Below are positions 32,594 through 44,300 of a DNA stretch of 64,000 bases, in pieces. The DNA comes from Sordaria brevicollis (Eukaryota > Ascomycota > Sordariomycetes > Sordariales > Sordariaceae): positions 310,001 through 374,000 of the forward strand of contig JAUTDP010000004.1 of NCBI GenBank assembly GCA_033439795.1. Reading direction: 5' to 3'. Position 1 is the stretch's first letter. Each line of letters starts with the position of its first letter. Made by a program: the position numbers and the translations under genes. The notes beneath the pieces were generated by a model. It was not told where the DNA came from and made no database searches. It saw only the letters and a list, made by a program, of their open reading frames with translations.

Positions 32594-35500
32594 GTGTGCA
32601 GCTGCCCAAGCTGTGCCTTTACACTGGTTGAACCGGCAGATGACGACGTCGGAAAGAAAGGTAGATCATGGTGGAGAGGGAGTGGGATATGTACCTATTT
32701 GACAGGGGGTCTGTCTGAACTCAAACAAGCCCGGCCGTTTAATGCAGGATTGTTATGTTGTTGTGTCTTTGGAGGGGGAAATGCCAATCATGCAAGGGTA
32801 ATTGGACATTTGGGGAGATCACCTCTCGGCGGGGTGTGTGGTGTGTGATGGGGAGAGGCAATGGCTAAGGTATGGGATGGGGGAACAGGACAAATGTCTG
32901 CCCTCTCTGGCTCGCAAGTCAACGTACCCAGTGACCTCTTCTGGTCAAGTTCAAGTGACAAATGTGACTGGTGACGAGGGCAAGAGTGGTGGCTCAACTA
33001 GCCCTGAAAATATGCGAATGCTAGGGGCTCACGGACAAAAGGCTCTCTCATATACCACCACAGAGGAGGGATTTTAATCTCATTAAAAAAGCAACAGGCA
33101 GGCAGGCAGGTACATGATAAAATGCAACACGGCCATAGCCAAAAGAAGCACTGCAAAAGACAAAAGCAAAAAATGGACAAAGTGGGCAAATGTGAGAAGG
33201 GCAGGGATCCATCCAAGCGTAGAAGCAGGGGACAAGACTAACTGACCTGAATGAGGAAGACTAGCGCCGTGTAAGTGGACAGTCTACGCTCACGACGAGG
33301 TGTGAACGTAAAACCCTCTTGGAACTTGCCGCAGCTGGGACGGGGGTGTCCAGAAAAGGCGGGCCAGCAGGGGGGGTCCGCCGAACAGGGATAGCGAAGC
33401 GGAACGGAAGGGCTGGGTCGCCTGGCCTTGGGCGCAGGGATGGGGGAGATGGGTCTGCGAGGCGTATTAGCCAGGGCGATCATTGGACATTGCTGCTGAT
33501 GGGGAACGAACCGTACCAACCGGGGAGCTTGCTGTAGATCTTCGTAGGCCCAATCCCAGATCAGCTGCTGATGCTGCAGTCGTGATTTCAACCCTGTGAT
33601 CTCCCGTGCTTGCAATCTGCCCGCTGGCTACCAAGATAGGACCGAGATCTCGGTCGATGATGGTGATGCGTCGTCGAAGGGATATGCGCAAATGATTATC
33701 TGCCAATACCTATATGATGCTCTTTTTTGGGGACCCGCCGCTAGCACTCACGGACTATTACGGTCTTGACGGCTCCGAGAGAGGGAGTAGACTGTACTCG
33801 ATCCGATGACCGCTGCCAAGTCTTTTGTCCAGCTGGGGAAGGGTGCGCTACGACGACTTGCGAAAAGAGTGCAGCTTGAGGCAACCTAGGACCCTGATTG
33901 GTTAGCGAGCATTCCATTGCGTTCAGTCCACAGCGATTGGGTGTGCTAGAAGGTCGACAGAAGGAAATCATCGGAAATCCCACGGAGCTGCAACTGCGCG
34001 GTGGGAGGGACAATGATCATGCTTCGCCCGTGCATGCTGCAAATGAGGTTACATGCTGGGGCTCAATGCCATCCCATGGTGGAAATCTGCTTTGCTTCAG
34101 GAGAGAGATTTGCCGGAACATGACCCGCGACACCCCCGTAAGCCTGACAAAGTATTGCGCAGTAGCTTCCGTTCCGTGACTCGGAAGGCAGGAAATCCGG
34201 AGCCCATCCGGACCCCATCTGCTGCTTTGACATCAGAAGCATTCAAGCGCGCGTGTATTTCCTAGTGCACAGTCTTGGCCGCCAGAGGATTGCGCCAAAA
34301 GCAAATGCCATTACGCGCCAAATCCAACAGCGTCTGTCAGGTGGTATAGTGTTATAGCGACGCAACAGCGCCGCGATTGGGTGGGAATATCCAATAGTGC
34401 GTGAATGGAGCAGGATGGGAAACAACGTACCGGCTTGGTCTATTTTGTTGGTGGTTTGGGAAATCCTTTTTTTCGCCCTGAGGGTCGCTAAAGACAATAT
34501 CCTTGCCACCTAGCAGCAGCTTTATTGCTCGTTGAGATTAGTTCTGGCAGGCAAGACGCATTGTCTGTGTGGGACTTGTTTGAAGGCGGTGTGCGGGTGG
34601 TACAGGACGAATCGCAATCCACAGGAGGCCGCCCTTTCGGAATCGAGATCCAACAGAGGAGTGGGGGTGCTGCTGTATGCTCTTTGCCTTTTCTGAAATC
34701 GCAGAGTCGTGTGCTGGAGTAGGTGTATGTAGCAGATGTCGGGCAGTTGGGCCAAAGAACGAGGTGTGAGTCTGGCAGAGGACGATGTTTGTGTGGATTC
34801 CAGACACGATAGCCGAGACAAGACAGAGGAAGATGTAGCCAGGTTGGGTGTCGAGGTTTTGAGAAGATGGAGAGGGCCGGATCACAAGATATAGGGAACC
34901 GATGATTCAAGGCCACTGTCTTGATGGGAGTGCTGTTGCAATGCGTACGTTGACTGGGTATGATATCCCAGTCGGGGAGGGGAGCTGCTGAATCTGCGAA
35001 CACAGAGTGGAAGAAGGGTACTGGAAAGCGGTACCCGAGTGGGAGATGAGGTACGCAGGGTACGGTAGATTCTGGGAAAGGTATCCTGGTGCGCAGTTAA
35101 TGGCTTGACATGGAAGGGGTGAGACCGGGAAAGCCAGCTCTGGAGTGATCAAGATGCAGCAGCACATCACATCATCCACCACGACATGCGTGTATTCTCG
35201 CAACCCCCGCTCAGCAAGCACAGCAACTCGGCACTATCGAGATGGGATGGGGGTTGTTCGTTGCCCTTGCTCACCCCCAACCTGACGGTATGGACAAGGC
35301 TTCGCGGCGACGGTTCTGAAGACCGGGCTGGAGCAGCAAGCCATCGTCGCAAGTAAGGTGGGAGGCGCTCTCTTTGCTGCATGTTCTGTATGTAGCTGTA
35401 CTAGCCTGCGGTGGACGGGTTGGGTCTTGTTCGTTTGGCTAGGGTCTGCTGGAATTGACATATTGAACGTTAGCACTAGCACACTGCTGAAAGAGACACT

Positions 35501-35968
35501 GCAACTGCAACTGCACTGGAGGGTTCCGTCTTGGCTGTATGTCTCTTTGAGGGTCTCTGTCCAGGGATCAGGCTTGGGGCAATATGGGGGGACTGACGAA
35601 ATGCAGACCACAGGTGTGGTTGAACAAGCAGTATTGGACTGTGGCTGATACGGACGTATGCTGGTTATTTTCTGGTCTCTTGTTGGATGCCATTTTTCCA
35701 TTTCCTCTCGAGGGTGCAGCTTTGGATTGTCTTTCAGGCTATCATTCAACATGGAGTTCCCAGGCGCTGTACTGGTGGTGTCCGGCGTGTGGGCGTGTGG
35801 GCGTGTGTGCTCTCTGTGTGATATGGGCTGGCGGGCCACCCAGACGGGGACAGGAGCGGAAACGCAATACCCGGAGCAGTCGATGAAGCACAACAACAGA
35901 AGCGCAAGCGTGAACCCGTCCCGCAGCAGACCCAGGCTAGCCGATGGGAGAGAGATGCTGCTGGTAGA

Positions 35969-36003
35969 CCATGCTCCATGCTCCATACTCCATACTCCAT
36001 GCT
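35969..36003. repeat. Heptamer tandem repeat (CCATRCT)5
   Basis: Five uninterrupted 7-base units, three CCATGCT and two CCATACT. The period is not a multiple of three in one frame only, so all three frames read through it as repeats of Trp-Ser-Met-Glu-Tyr-Gly-Ala type on the - strand. It is a minisatellite, not coding evidence. Confidence 0.9.
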
Positions 36004-37100
36004 CTGTTGCCCTTTGTGAGCGATGCTGCTCGGAAGCCAGGGGTGGCCAGGATGCCCGACAAGCAATCGGTGCCGGGGGCCCTTGTGGGAATAGGTAGTC
36101 GATGGCCTGTCGGGGTTGTGTATCGCGAGAGGTGACCGAGCCGCAAGGGGCCGCTGACTATCCGTAGCACTGGTACTGGATCTGGGACTGGCAGGCAGGC
36201 AAGTCGGTCGTTCTCTGCTCGGGTACCATTCCAGCATCCCGTTTCTGGATCCCTCTCCGTCTCTCCCCCTCCCTCTCTCTCTCTCTCTTCCTGACCAGCC
36301 CACAGTACCCTTCCCACCCCTTCACTCATTTTCTCGGTTCTCTTCTCAGACCTCCTACACTCTGATGACCACGGTCCCGGTAGTGTTTGTCATATCACGG
36401 TTGCTGCCGTCGCCGGGAACAGTGCCGTCTCCAGTCTCCCGCCTGTAATGTGTGGTTGCCGAGAAAACACAAGTCATTTCGGTAGTTCGGGATCATGGTG
36501 TAGCAATGGGTGTGCCGTCGGCGCTGGCAGTTGGGTGGTAGCAGGTAACATCCAAATTTCGGTCATGACGGAGAGGGTGACTGTCCAGTGCGTGCGGTGG
36601 TGACTGGTGAGTGACATTGCCGACCGACGAGGTTGACAATGGAAGCTGAGTCGGACAATGGCCTGCAAATGACTGGCAGAAAGCACGGACTCTTTCTTTC
36701 GAGTGGTGATGTTTGCCGGAGCAGGACATGACAATGAGTGACCGTCACCTGTCGTCAGTCACACACGCAGCTGGCCGTCATGAGGAAATGGGCGGTCTGT
36801 CGCAGGCTCCCTCGCCTTTGCCAGCTGGTGGCCATTGTCGCACCTGCCTGTTCAACTCACGGTTTTGCGTTGCGTGAAAACTGTGACTGAGCTCCTTCCC
36901 TCGTTGTGGTGCACTCGATTGAGCAGATTTTTCACATCTCATTTCGCGATGCTCATGGTGAGGAAGGCGCGCTCTCAACGCTCATGCTGACGTCCTTCCG
37001 GCAAGCTGCTTGAGCTGCGAGCTCAGAGCAAGAAGGTGCCTGAGCCCTGACCGTTGCAGCCAAGGACCCACATTGGCCTCTGATTAGGCCAATCAGAAAT

Positions 37101-38330
37101 CTCCTACAAATGCCTGGCCAAGCATTTGCAGCTCCAGACAGCCTGCCGGCAGCTGCCAGGCCAGCAAATGACCCCACTTGGCAGTTCATCTGCTCTCGAG
37201 TCTCGAGTCTCGAGCTGTCAAGCTTCCTTCCTGCTTTGTCTTCGTCGGACGTCGCCCACCTCTTTTCAGTGGACAATTCCATTCTCGACTTGACTGCTTT
37301 GGTGCAATTGACCACTGATCATCGGCCATTCCTCGACCCCCACCAACATTTCTGTTTCCAGGTTCCATCTCTGTCTCTCTCTTTTTTTGGACTTTGCAAC
37401 ATCGCCTTAACACCAAACCAAATTCCCGTCGTCTCTCATCCCGTTTCCCTTCGTACCTGATCAAGACACGATCAAAGACCCTATTTCGACAAACAAGCGC
37501 GACAATGTTACGCAGACATGCCAAGACCTCACTCTTGCCTTCATCTCCCGGGTCGTAAGACAAGAGGACAAGCCATGCCGGGATTGCAACACGAAAAGAA
37601 ACAGCTGCTCGGCACCGATTTCCACAGGACGGCGACATCAACATGCCCAACCGTATACAATGAGCGGACCGCGAACACGACGGACGCTAGCAAGGTATCC
37701 AAGAGAGGGTTGACAGACAGACGGGTGGACGGGCGGAATCGGCATTGCACAAAAGAAGGGCAAAAAACGTCAAAGTTGTCAACAGTCAAGAGTCAAAGAA
37801 TGCTGCTGGCCACACAATTGTCGAGCTATTCCTGGCCAAACTCGACTTGCAGCCTTGCACCACCACAACACCAGGGGATTGCCCAGGGGCCCGCCGATGG
37901 CGACCAGGGACACCCAAGATGTCGGGATCAGTCGTTGCTGAGCATCACGACATACACGTCCAAGAGGAGCATCACCACTCAAGACCAGCTGCAGGCAGCA
38001 TCCCAGCGAGACCAGCTGCCAGACAGATCACAACATGACAGAGAGAGACAAAAAGACACACAAAGCTCTACAGTACCTATCTTTCTCTTGGTAGTCATTC
38101 CCTTCAGAGTCTCTCTCTCCTCTCTCGCCACGACTCTACGGCCGTACTCAAGAGAAAGCGCGCAGCTCAGATCCAACACGTTCCCGACATGCGTTATGCT
38201 TGATGCTCTGCCTGCGCTATCTTTGCACCCTCCCGTCCCAGCAAGATCTCAAAGACCCAACCAAGATGCGAGAAGGCAAGGGCAGCAGCCTTATTGCGGC
38301 AAGGTGCTCGATTCAATCTGAAGGCACGTA
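37101..38330 (+). other. Pyrimidine-rich promoter-like stretch with a 267-codon frame, transcript uncertain
   Basis: From about 37185 the + strand carries (TCTCGAG)3 and CT-rich tracts. It then carries an A/C-rich leader ending ACAAGCGCGACAATG at 37505, much like a Neurospora 5'-UTR. That ATG gives only 17 codons. An overlapping frame, 37518-38321, runs 267 codons but is rich in Gln/Thr/Ser/Arg with no domain. It may be a non-coding transcript, the start of a spliced gene I could not resolve, or chance. Confidence 0.3.
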
Positions 38331-41300
38331 TCATCCCGTCAGTAGGGCTCCTGGGACGGCGGGGCACAGAGCAATTCCCAGCCTATAGTGCCACCCCTGG
38401 TTAGCTTGCCCCTGCCGCTGGACAAGCACTCGACCAGTGCTGTGCTGTATTGTACCTGTACCGGTACCTTACACAAGACCCTTGCGTTGCACCGCCGTTC
38501 ACCATGTATGCTGCAACTGTACCTCGACATGTTCGCAGACTCACCTGGACCACATCGCTGGATTCCCAGAAGCTGCTTGGGTGTGATTCCGTTCCGTAAT
38601 GTTTCGTTGCCTAGATGAAGCCAGGCTTGCTCCTGTTTGGTTAAAGATTCTGTTGCTATGGATTTGCTCATTCCCTATTATCTACGCCCTACTTGTATCC
38701 TCCGGCAAGTGGCTTTGGTGTACTTGAGCATGATGGCCGATATGCCTCGACAAACTCCAGCAATTCGCTAGCGCAGATCTCGTTCGGCAGTGATCCGGTG
38801 CAACCACCAGGGCAACATGTCGCAGATTTCGCAACTCTGCTGTCTGTCCCATGTCCTGCACCCACCACAGTACAGGTACGTACCGACCGCGTTCCCACCC
38901 CTCTTCGCTCAGTCATCCTCAGTCCAAGACTTCAACCGGTCTTTCCAAGAAACTGTTCGCTGATACGAATCCTTTCAGGATCTTCATGTAGGGCTTATTT
39001 CTCGACCACCCAGGAACGTGGCCCATTCCGCCCGCTTGGAAAGCCTGGCCACCCACGAGTGCCTCAGACAAATACCGGGCTGTTGTCGCCGAACTGGTTG
39101 GTTGCCAGCAATGCCTTGTCATCGTCCGGCATGGTCGGCCGAGTCCGTTGCCAAATGGCGCCTCCGCTTTGCGAGCCGCCATCGGACTCCGAGGAATCAA
39201 ACCCCCTGTGCCGCCCTTCAGGAAGAGTTTTGGCGGCATCGTGCGTCGGCACCATTTTTACGATCGCAAATCGCTGAATGCCATGTGCTTTTGGCAAATC
39301 GACGACCCTTTCCAACCGACAACCAGAAGACGCCAGAACGACCGAAACACGCCCCCATTAACCGGTTGCCGATCCTTGAATCAGCCAGAGCCATACTATG
39401 ACGATTTGGGCTACCGCCACAGCTTCACCTCGACAGAGGAGACCGCGTTGCCATGTCAGGGTTCGCATGCCGACTGGATCGACCTCGTCTGCCGCCATAT
39501 ATAGGCAGTTAATCGTGGAGATCAGGCTTGAAACATGTCAACGGCCGTACCCAAACCCCCATCCCGGACTTATCGAGTACCTCGCAATGTCAAGTTTCAC
39601 CACCAATGCAGGCGCGTATGCAGCCGCAGGCGTCCTCTCCGTATTACATACATGTCGATTTCCGATAAAGCGTCCATCAGCGTGCGGTGCGCCTCATCGG
39701 TTCATGAAACACTACGTTGTATTCCTTGGGTCAACTACCAAGCTTTCTTTCTCGCACCCGTTGATACCTTCGCTCATGCGGCTCTCCTCACAGTCAACGT
39801 TCTCACTCTACCAGTCATGCGCTTGTGCCAATGTGGTCATCACCATCAAAGTTGCTTCCGTTGATTCAATGCAGCCTCTGAATCATGCTCCAACCAGCTG
39901 CGCGGCCCGCCTTTGGTGTTCGTTCCAGAGTTGTGCGTAAATGCTGTTCCGATCAGTTCGTGGTTGGTGCCGCCCCTCGAAAATGCGCTAACTACTTGTC
40001 ATCTTGACCTGCACGTAACCGCAAGCCCACTTCATCTCCTTTCCCCCTCGATCCTGCAGTAATGCGAGCACTATAAAAGATAAAGATGTATGGGCCGCTG
40101 CTTACGAGCCCTTACGTCCGTATGACACAGCTCAGCGGGAACCGCAGCGCCTTTGGTGTTACCTTGATCCAGTGTCAAATTGGGGAAACAAAGTCTTGCC
40201 ATGCTCTTCTTCCCCCCCAAGGACGATGCCGCTTATCTGTTTCTTCCAAAACACGCGGAATGTTTGCTGGAATCTAGAAGGAGGTCATTCGCCCCGATCG
40301 TCAGCTTATACACGCCATCAACATCGTCAAGTCCCGCACACTTCGCAACGACATATTGAACACTGATATCGGAATTACGTGGAGTGGGTTTTGGAAGCAC
40401 CATCCAGTTTCTTCAACGAGTCCCTCGTCAGCCTTCAGGGCCAAAAGCTTACACTGCTTTTCACCACACTCACCATGCTACGACGGGTGCCTCGAATGCT
40501 AAATCTCAGACATTATTCCGTTGTGTGAGCGATACCGGATCTTATTCCTTGTGCCTGCATGGTCTCATTCTCAGAAAGGATCGGTTTCTTCACGTTTTTG
40601 TCGGGGGTCAAGACCTGCTGGCATGGTGCTGTTTTTTGAGTCAAGGGCCGTTCCAGAATCAACAGATACGCAGGTTCAGTGGGAATGGCGGGAGGGCGCA
40701 TCACCCTCAAACGGACCGACACAAGGCAACAGTGCGTGGGAAACGGTATTGCTACAATTCCATCCTGATTGGCCGTCCGACCCGTGTTATTTCGACCGTC
40801 AAATGTCTCAGCTCAAATTCCTTGGTTCCGTTCACCTCAGTATCCAGCGGCTCACGCATTTCCGGTCTCTGAAGCCATAAAACGGAGGATGAAGCGGCCA
40901 GGGCCCCGTCAACCGCCGAGATGAACCCCTAGCCAAAAACACCACCACTCAACCATAACCAAAGCACCGGGAGACTCCACACATTTGAAGCATGATCATG
41001 CTCGTGCCCGCGTATCTCCTCGTTCAGACGCAGATATCCGGGTTGAATCTCCCCGGACCAAGCAAAAGTTTTCACCAGCCGGCGAGATACATACATGATG
41101 CAAACGCGCTCCATCGGGAGGTCCTTCCCCATGCCTGGCAGTATCGGTACATGGTATGCGACAGGGAGTAGCAGAAAAAGCTTGGGGGCACGACGCTCAA
41201 TTACGTGATCTCCAAGGTCCCTTGTCGAGAGAAAGTGAATAACAGATGCGGAGTTAAATCGAGCCGGTGGCAGTGGGCAACCGCTGTAACGTTTGACGGG

Positions 41301-44300
41301 CCCAGCATGGGAGCAATACGATCGCGTAGTGTTGCTCTCTACTTCAACGGCCGGGATTTTACGGGTCTCATGCTCATCTTGACAGCTGGGATGCTGGGTG
41401 ACAGAGGTCACACTCTTGTCGTTGAGCAGTGATGACCATAAGCTGTTAGCAATCATCGTGGATGGACACCGAATCTTCGACAATTCGACAAGGGCGAATG
41501 TGTGGGCTCTCGCTGTAGATCCTTGGGAGACGGAAGGCATGCGGCAGTTCTGAGGCAATGGACAGGCTCCTTATACCACAGATCAAAACGGCACGGTGCT
41601 TGAGGCTTCTACACTACGCCCACTGGTTCAAGCGGTCAGAACAAGGGAGGGCGAACGGACGTTAACACGTGGATTCTCAGTCCGACGTTCGCACAGTTCC
41701 CAAACGGCTCATGACCGGGAGATGAGTGCAACTCCATCGAATTTGCCCACCCAAAACACGGACCCGAGACCGCCTCCTCTCATTTTTGTGCACCTCCGTG
41801 GGTGTGGCCATTTGCATTTCCTCCTGTGCATAGGTATTTGGTGCACAAGAGCACTTCGGTGCCGAAGATCCTCTGCGATTGGCAAAACCTGCCCGGCTGG
41901 AGCTGCACTTTCTGGCGGATTGGCGAGACGGCAAGCTGAGGAAGATAATTCCTCCCCTCCCACGATGGCGATTGCCTGCCGCGGAGTATGCTGCCTCGAC
42001 GGCCCTTCGGTCCAGTAGGGCCTGCTCCCGTTGCCTATTGATCGGTGGCTTGGCTTGTACACAGGAAGCCCATTGCGATGGCATCTCCTCGTTAAAACAT
42101 CGGTGAGCGCTTTCTGGGATTCCCCCAAGCATCCCAAACGGGCTCTTTGCACGATGTTACAAGAGCGCTTTGGGTCCATGGTTTTGCCGCTATTGGGCCG
42201 TGTCGCCCTTTGGGACTGCCTCTTTGGTGCAGAGGCGCCCTGTTTGCTGCAGCCGCCTCCGGAGATCATCCGGCTCTTCTCTCTCCCTCCCCATTCTCGT
42301 GCTGTGCGTGCGAGAGAGCGGAACGACTTCACGGGGTATCCCTGCCATCGATGGTTAAGCTGTGTTCGTGTTTCCTTTTTTTTCATTGCGGTAAGCACTT
42401 GCCTATACGGATACCGACGAGAGATTGACAAAGGAGGTGAGGGAGGTTCAGCGCTGACGGACCTCACAGAAGAGCGGTCGTGGTAATCTCAGGGCTTGGT
42501 GCTAAGGCACTCGTTGCTTTTTCTGCTCAAGGGTAGGTGTTCACTCGGAGCCCCCTTTTTGGTGGTTCTTTGGTTCACGCCCAGGGGGTGTGTGTCGCTA
42601 ACCATTGCAAAAAAAGGCAGGAGACCCAGGAAATGGCCCAGCACGCTCGGATCTGGCTGGGGTTAGATGCATTGATCGCCGACCAGGAACGAGGTGCCCT
42701 GGTTGCGACCTGGCAATGATGGTGCCCCAAGCCATATCGAGCAACAGGATTCCTGCGGTTTCCGATCCTAGCGTCCGCCCATCTCGCCCAAGAGCTGGGC
42801 TCGTCTGCCGTCGCTCGCTGGCTCGCTCGGACTGGCAGTCCACTGGCTGGCTCGCTGGCGAACCGTGGTGCCCGGGCTTCACACAGCTGTCACTGTCGTT
42901 CGGGGACATGTGGAGCCTCTAGCGCGTCCTTTGATGCCCGGCGCCGGCACTGGTGATCTCTATGGCGGGCCTTGGCGCATCGGCACCCTGGACCAGTTGG
43001 GAATCGCAACGCGACGTCAACCAACAAGACCACGCAGCTGTCGTCACCGCTGTCCGGCCAAGTCGTCGACCATCACAATGGTCCAGCAGCAATTGGAGCA
43101 TCCCGCAACCTCCGATCCCAAGCGATAACGTGGGGATGGCGACCGGCTCCGAAATCTGTCACTTTGCTGAGAGATCGGTCTCTTTTTTTTTGGAGTTTTG
43201 GGGGGGCTTCACACCAAAACCGCTGAATCGAGGCAAAACGCCGTGACGTGCGTCCCTTTTGGCGAACTTCTACATTGTACAGCGATGACAAGCCCCTCGT
43301 CAGGCTCTCCCCACGGGGCGGATGTGAAATGTTTGAGATGACGATGTCGCCAAATGTGTCAGACAGAAACGGAGAAAAAACGCCAAACCTTAACCCAACT
43401 TCAGCAAACATCTCCACGCACCGAAAAAAGACTAAAAGGTACATATCGATGCTAAAACTCCAATTGCCGCCAGAGCGCCAGAGCCTCGGGCAAGCGACAT
43501 TGCGCCAACCCCGGCCGTCATGAAATGCATGGACTGCATCTTGGAATCAACGAGTCCTTCTGCGATGCAGGAAATGGCTCCCCGGTCACCAACACACACC
43601 CTGGCCAGTCCGGGCAATTTGGAATTGCTTTTGCCGCCTAGGCCTTCAATAACCACGTCCACTGCCAAGCCTTCAATACTATTCGAGGCGCAATTGCACG
43701 CGCTCTCCTGTGTGGAAGTCGGCGACTCTAGCAGCATCTCTGTCCAATCCTCATGCAAGCACCACCAGAGAAAGAAAAGGTTGAGGCTTTCGCCTTGCAT
43801 ATGTCACGTCACGGCTAGATGGCTCACTCTTGACAGTTGGAGAGATCTCTCGGGTCCTGTCATTCCGTCACTCTGTCGCAAGCCACACTATTTGCGTGCC
43901 GTCTGGTGGGTATGTTGAACAGTCAAATTCGTCGGGTAAGTTTACTGTGCATCGGCATGGGATGCTATCACGGGGTTGTGCATGTGGATATCATCATGGA
44001 GTTTTTGTAGAGTCCCTCACTGACGTTCATCCACACACTACAGGCTTCCCACGCGTTTTTCAGCTCAACAAGGTCCCTTTTTCATCTGATCCCCAAAAAA
44101 ACAACAGGGAACTTCGTATATCGACCAAAGAAATACCTCATCTACGCATGGAATTCCACATTGAACAGCAAGGAGAGAAAGACCCCGACATCACGTTTTG
44201 GCAAGGCTCCATCTTGGCGGATCACACTTGTAGATCTCGCTTGGCAAGGGGGGTCCGCTTCCCCCGGCCCCTGGAAGCCGGGCGGCCGGCTCGACCTCGG

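Larger units (their letters stand above)
31819..37100. other. acon-3 upstream region, no gene supported
   Basis: This should contain the acon-3 leader and promoter (transcribed leftwards). Frames up to 250 codons exist, notably 35234-35986 on the - strand, but they overlap others and have no recognisable domains, and a (CCATRCT)5 repeat lies just upstream of that one. Simple repeats are at 32573-32593, 35969-36003 and about 36262-36288. The leader may contain upstream ORFs that regulate acon-3 translation, which I cannot resolve without transcript ends. Confidence 0.45.

Noticed and set aside
37573..37612. CRDCNTKRNSC, resembling half of a Zn2Cys6 binuclear cluster
   Set aside because: Only C-x2-C-x6-C is present, no second half follows, and the frame stops about 30 codons later.
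39398..39940. 180-codon + strand frame
   Set aside because: No domain, overlapping frames of similar length, and no promoter-like sequence.
41709..42467. 252-codon - strand frame
   Set aside because: Overlaps several open + strand frames, has a composition typical of random GC-balanced DNA, and has no motif or start context.
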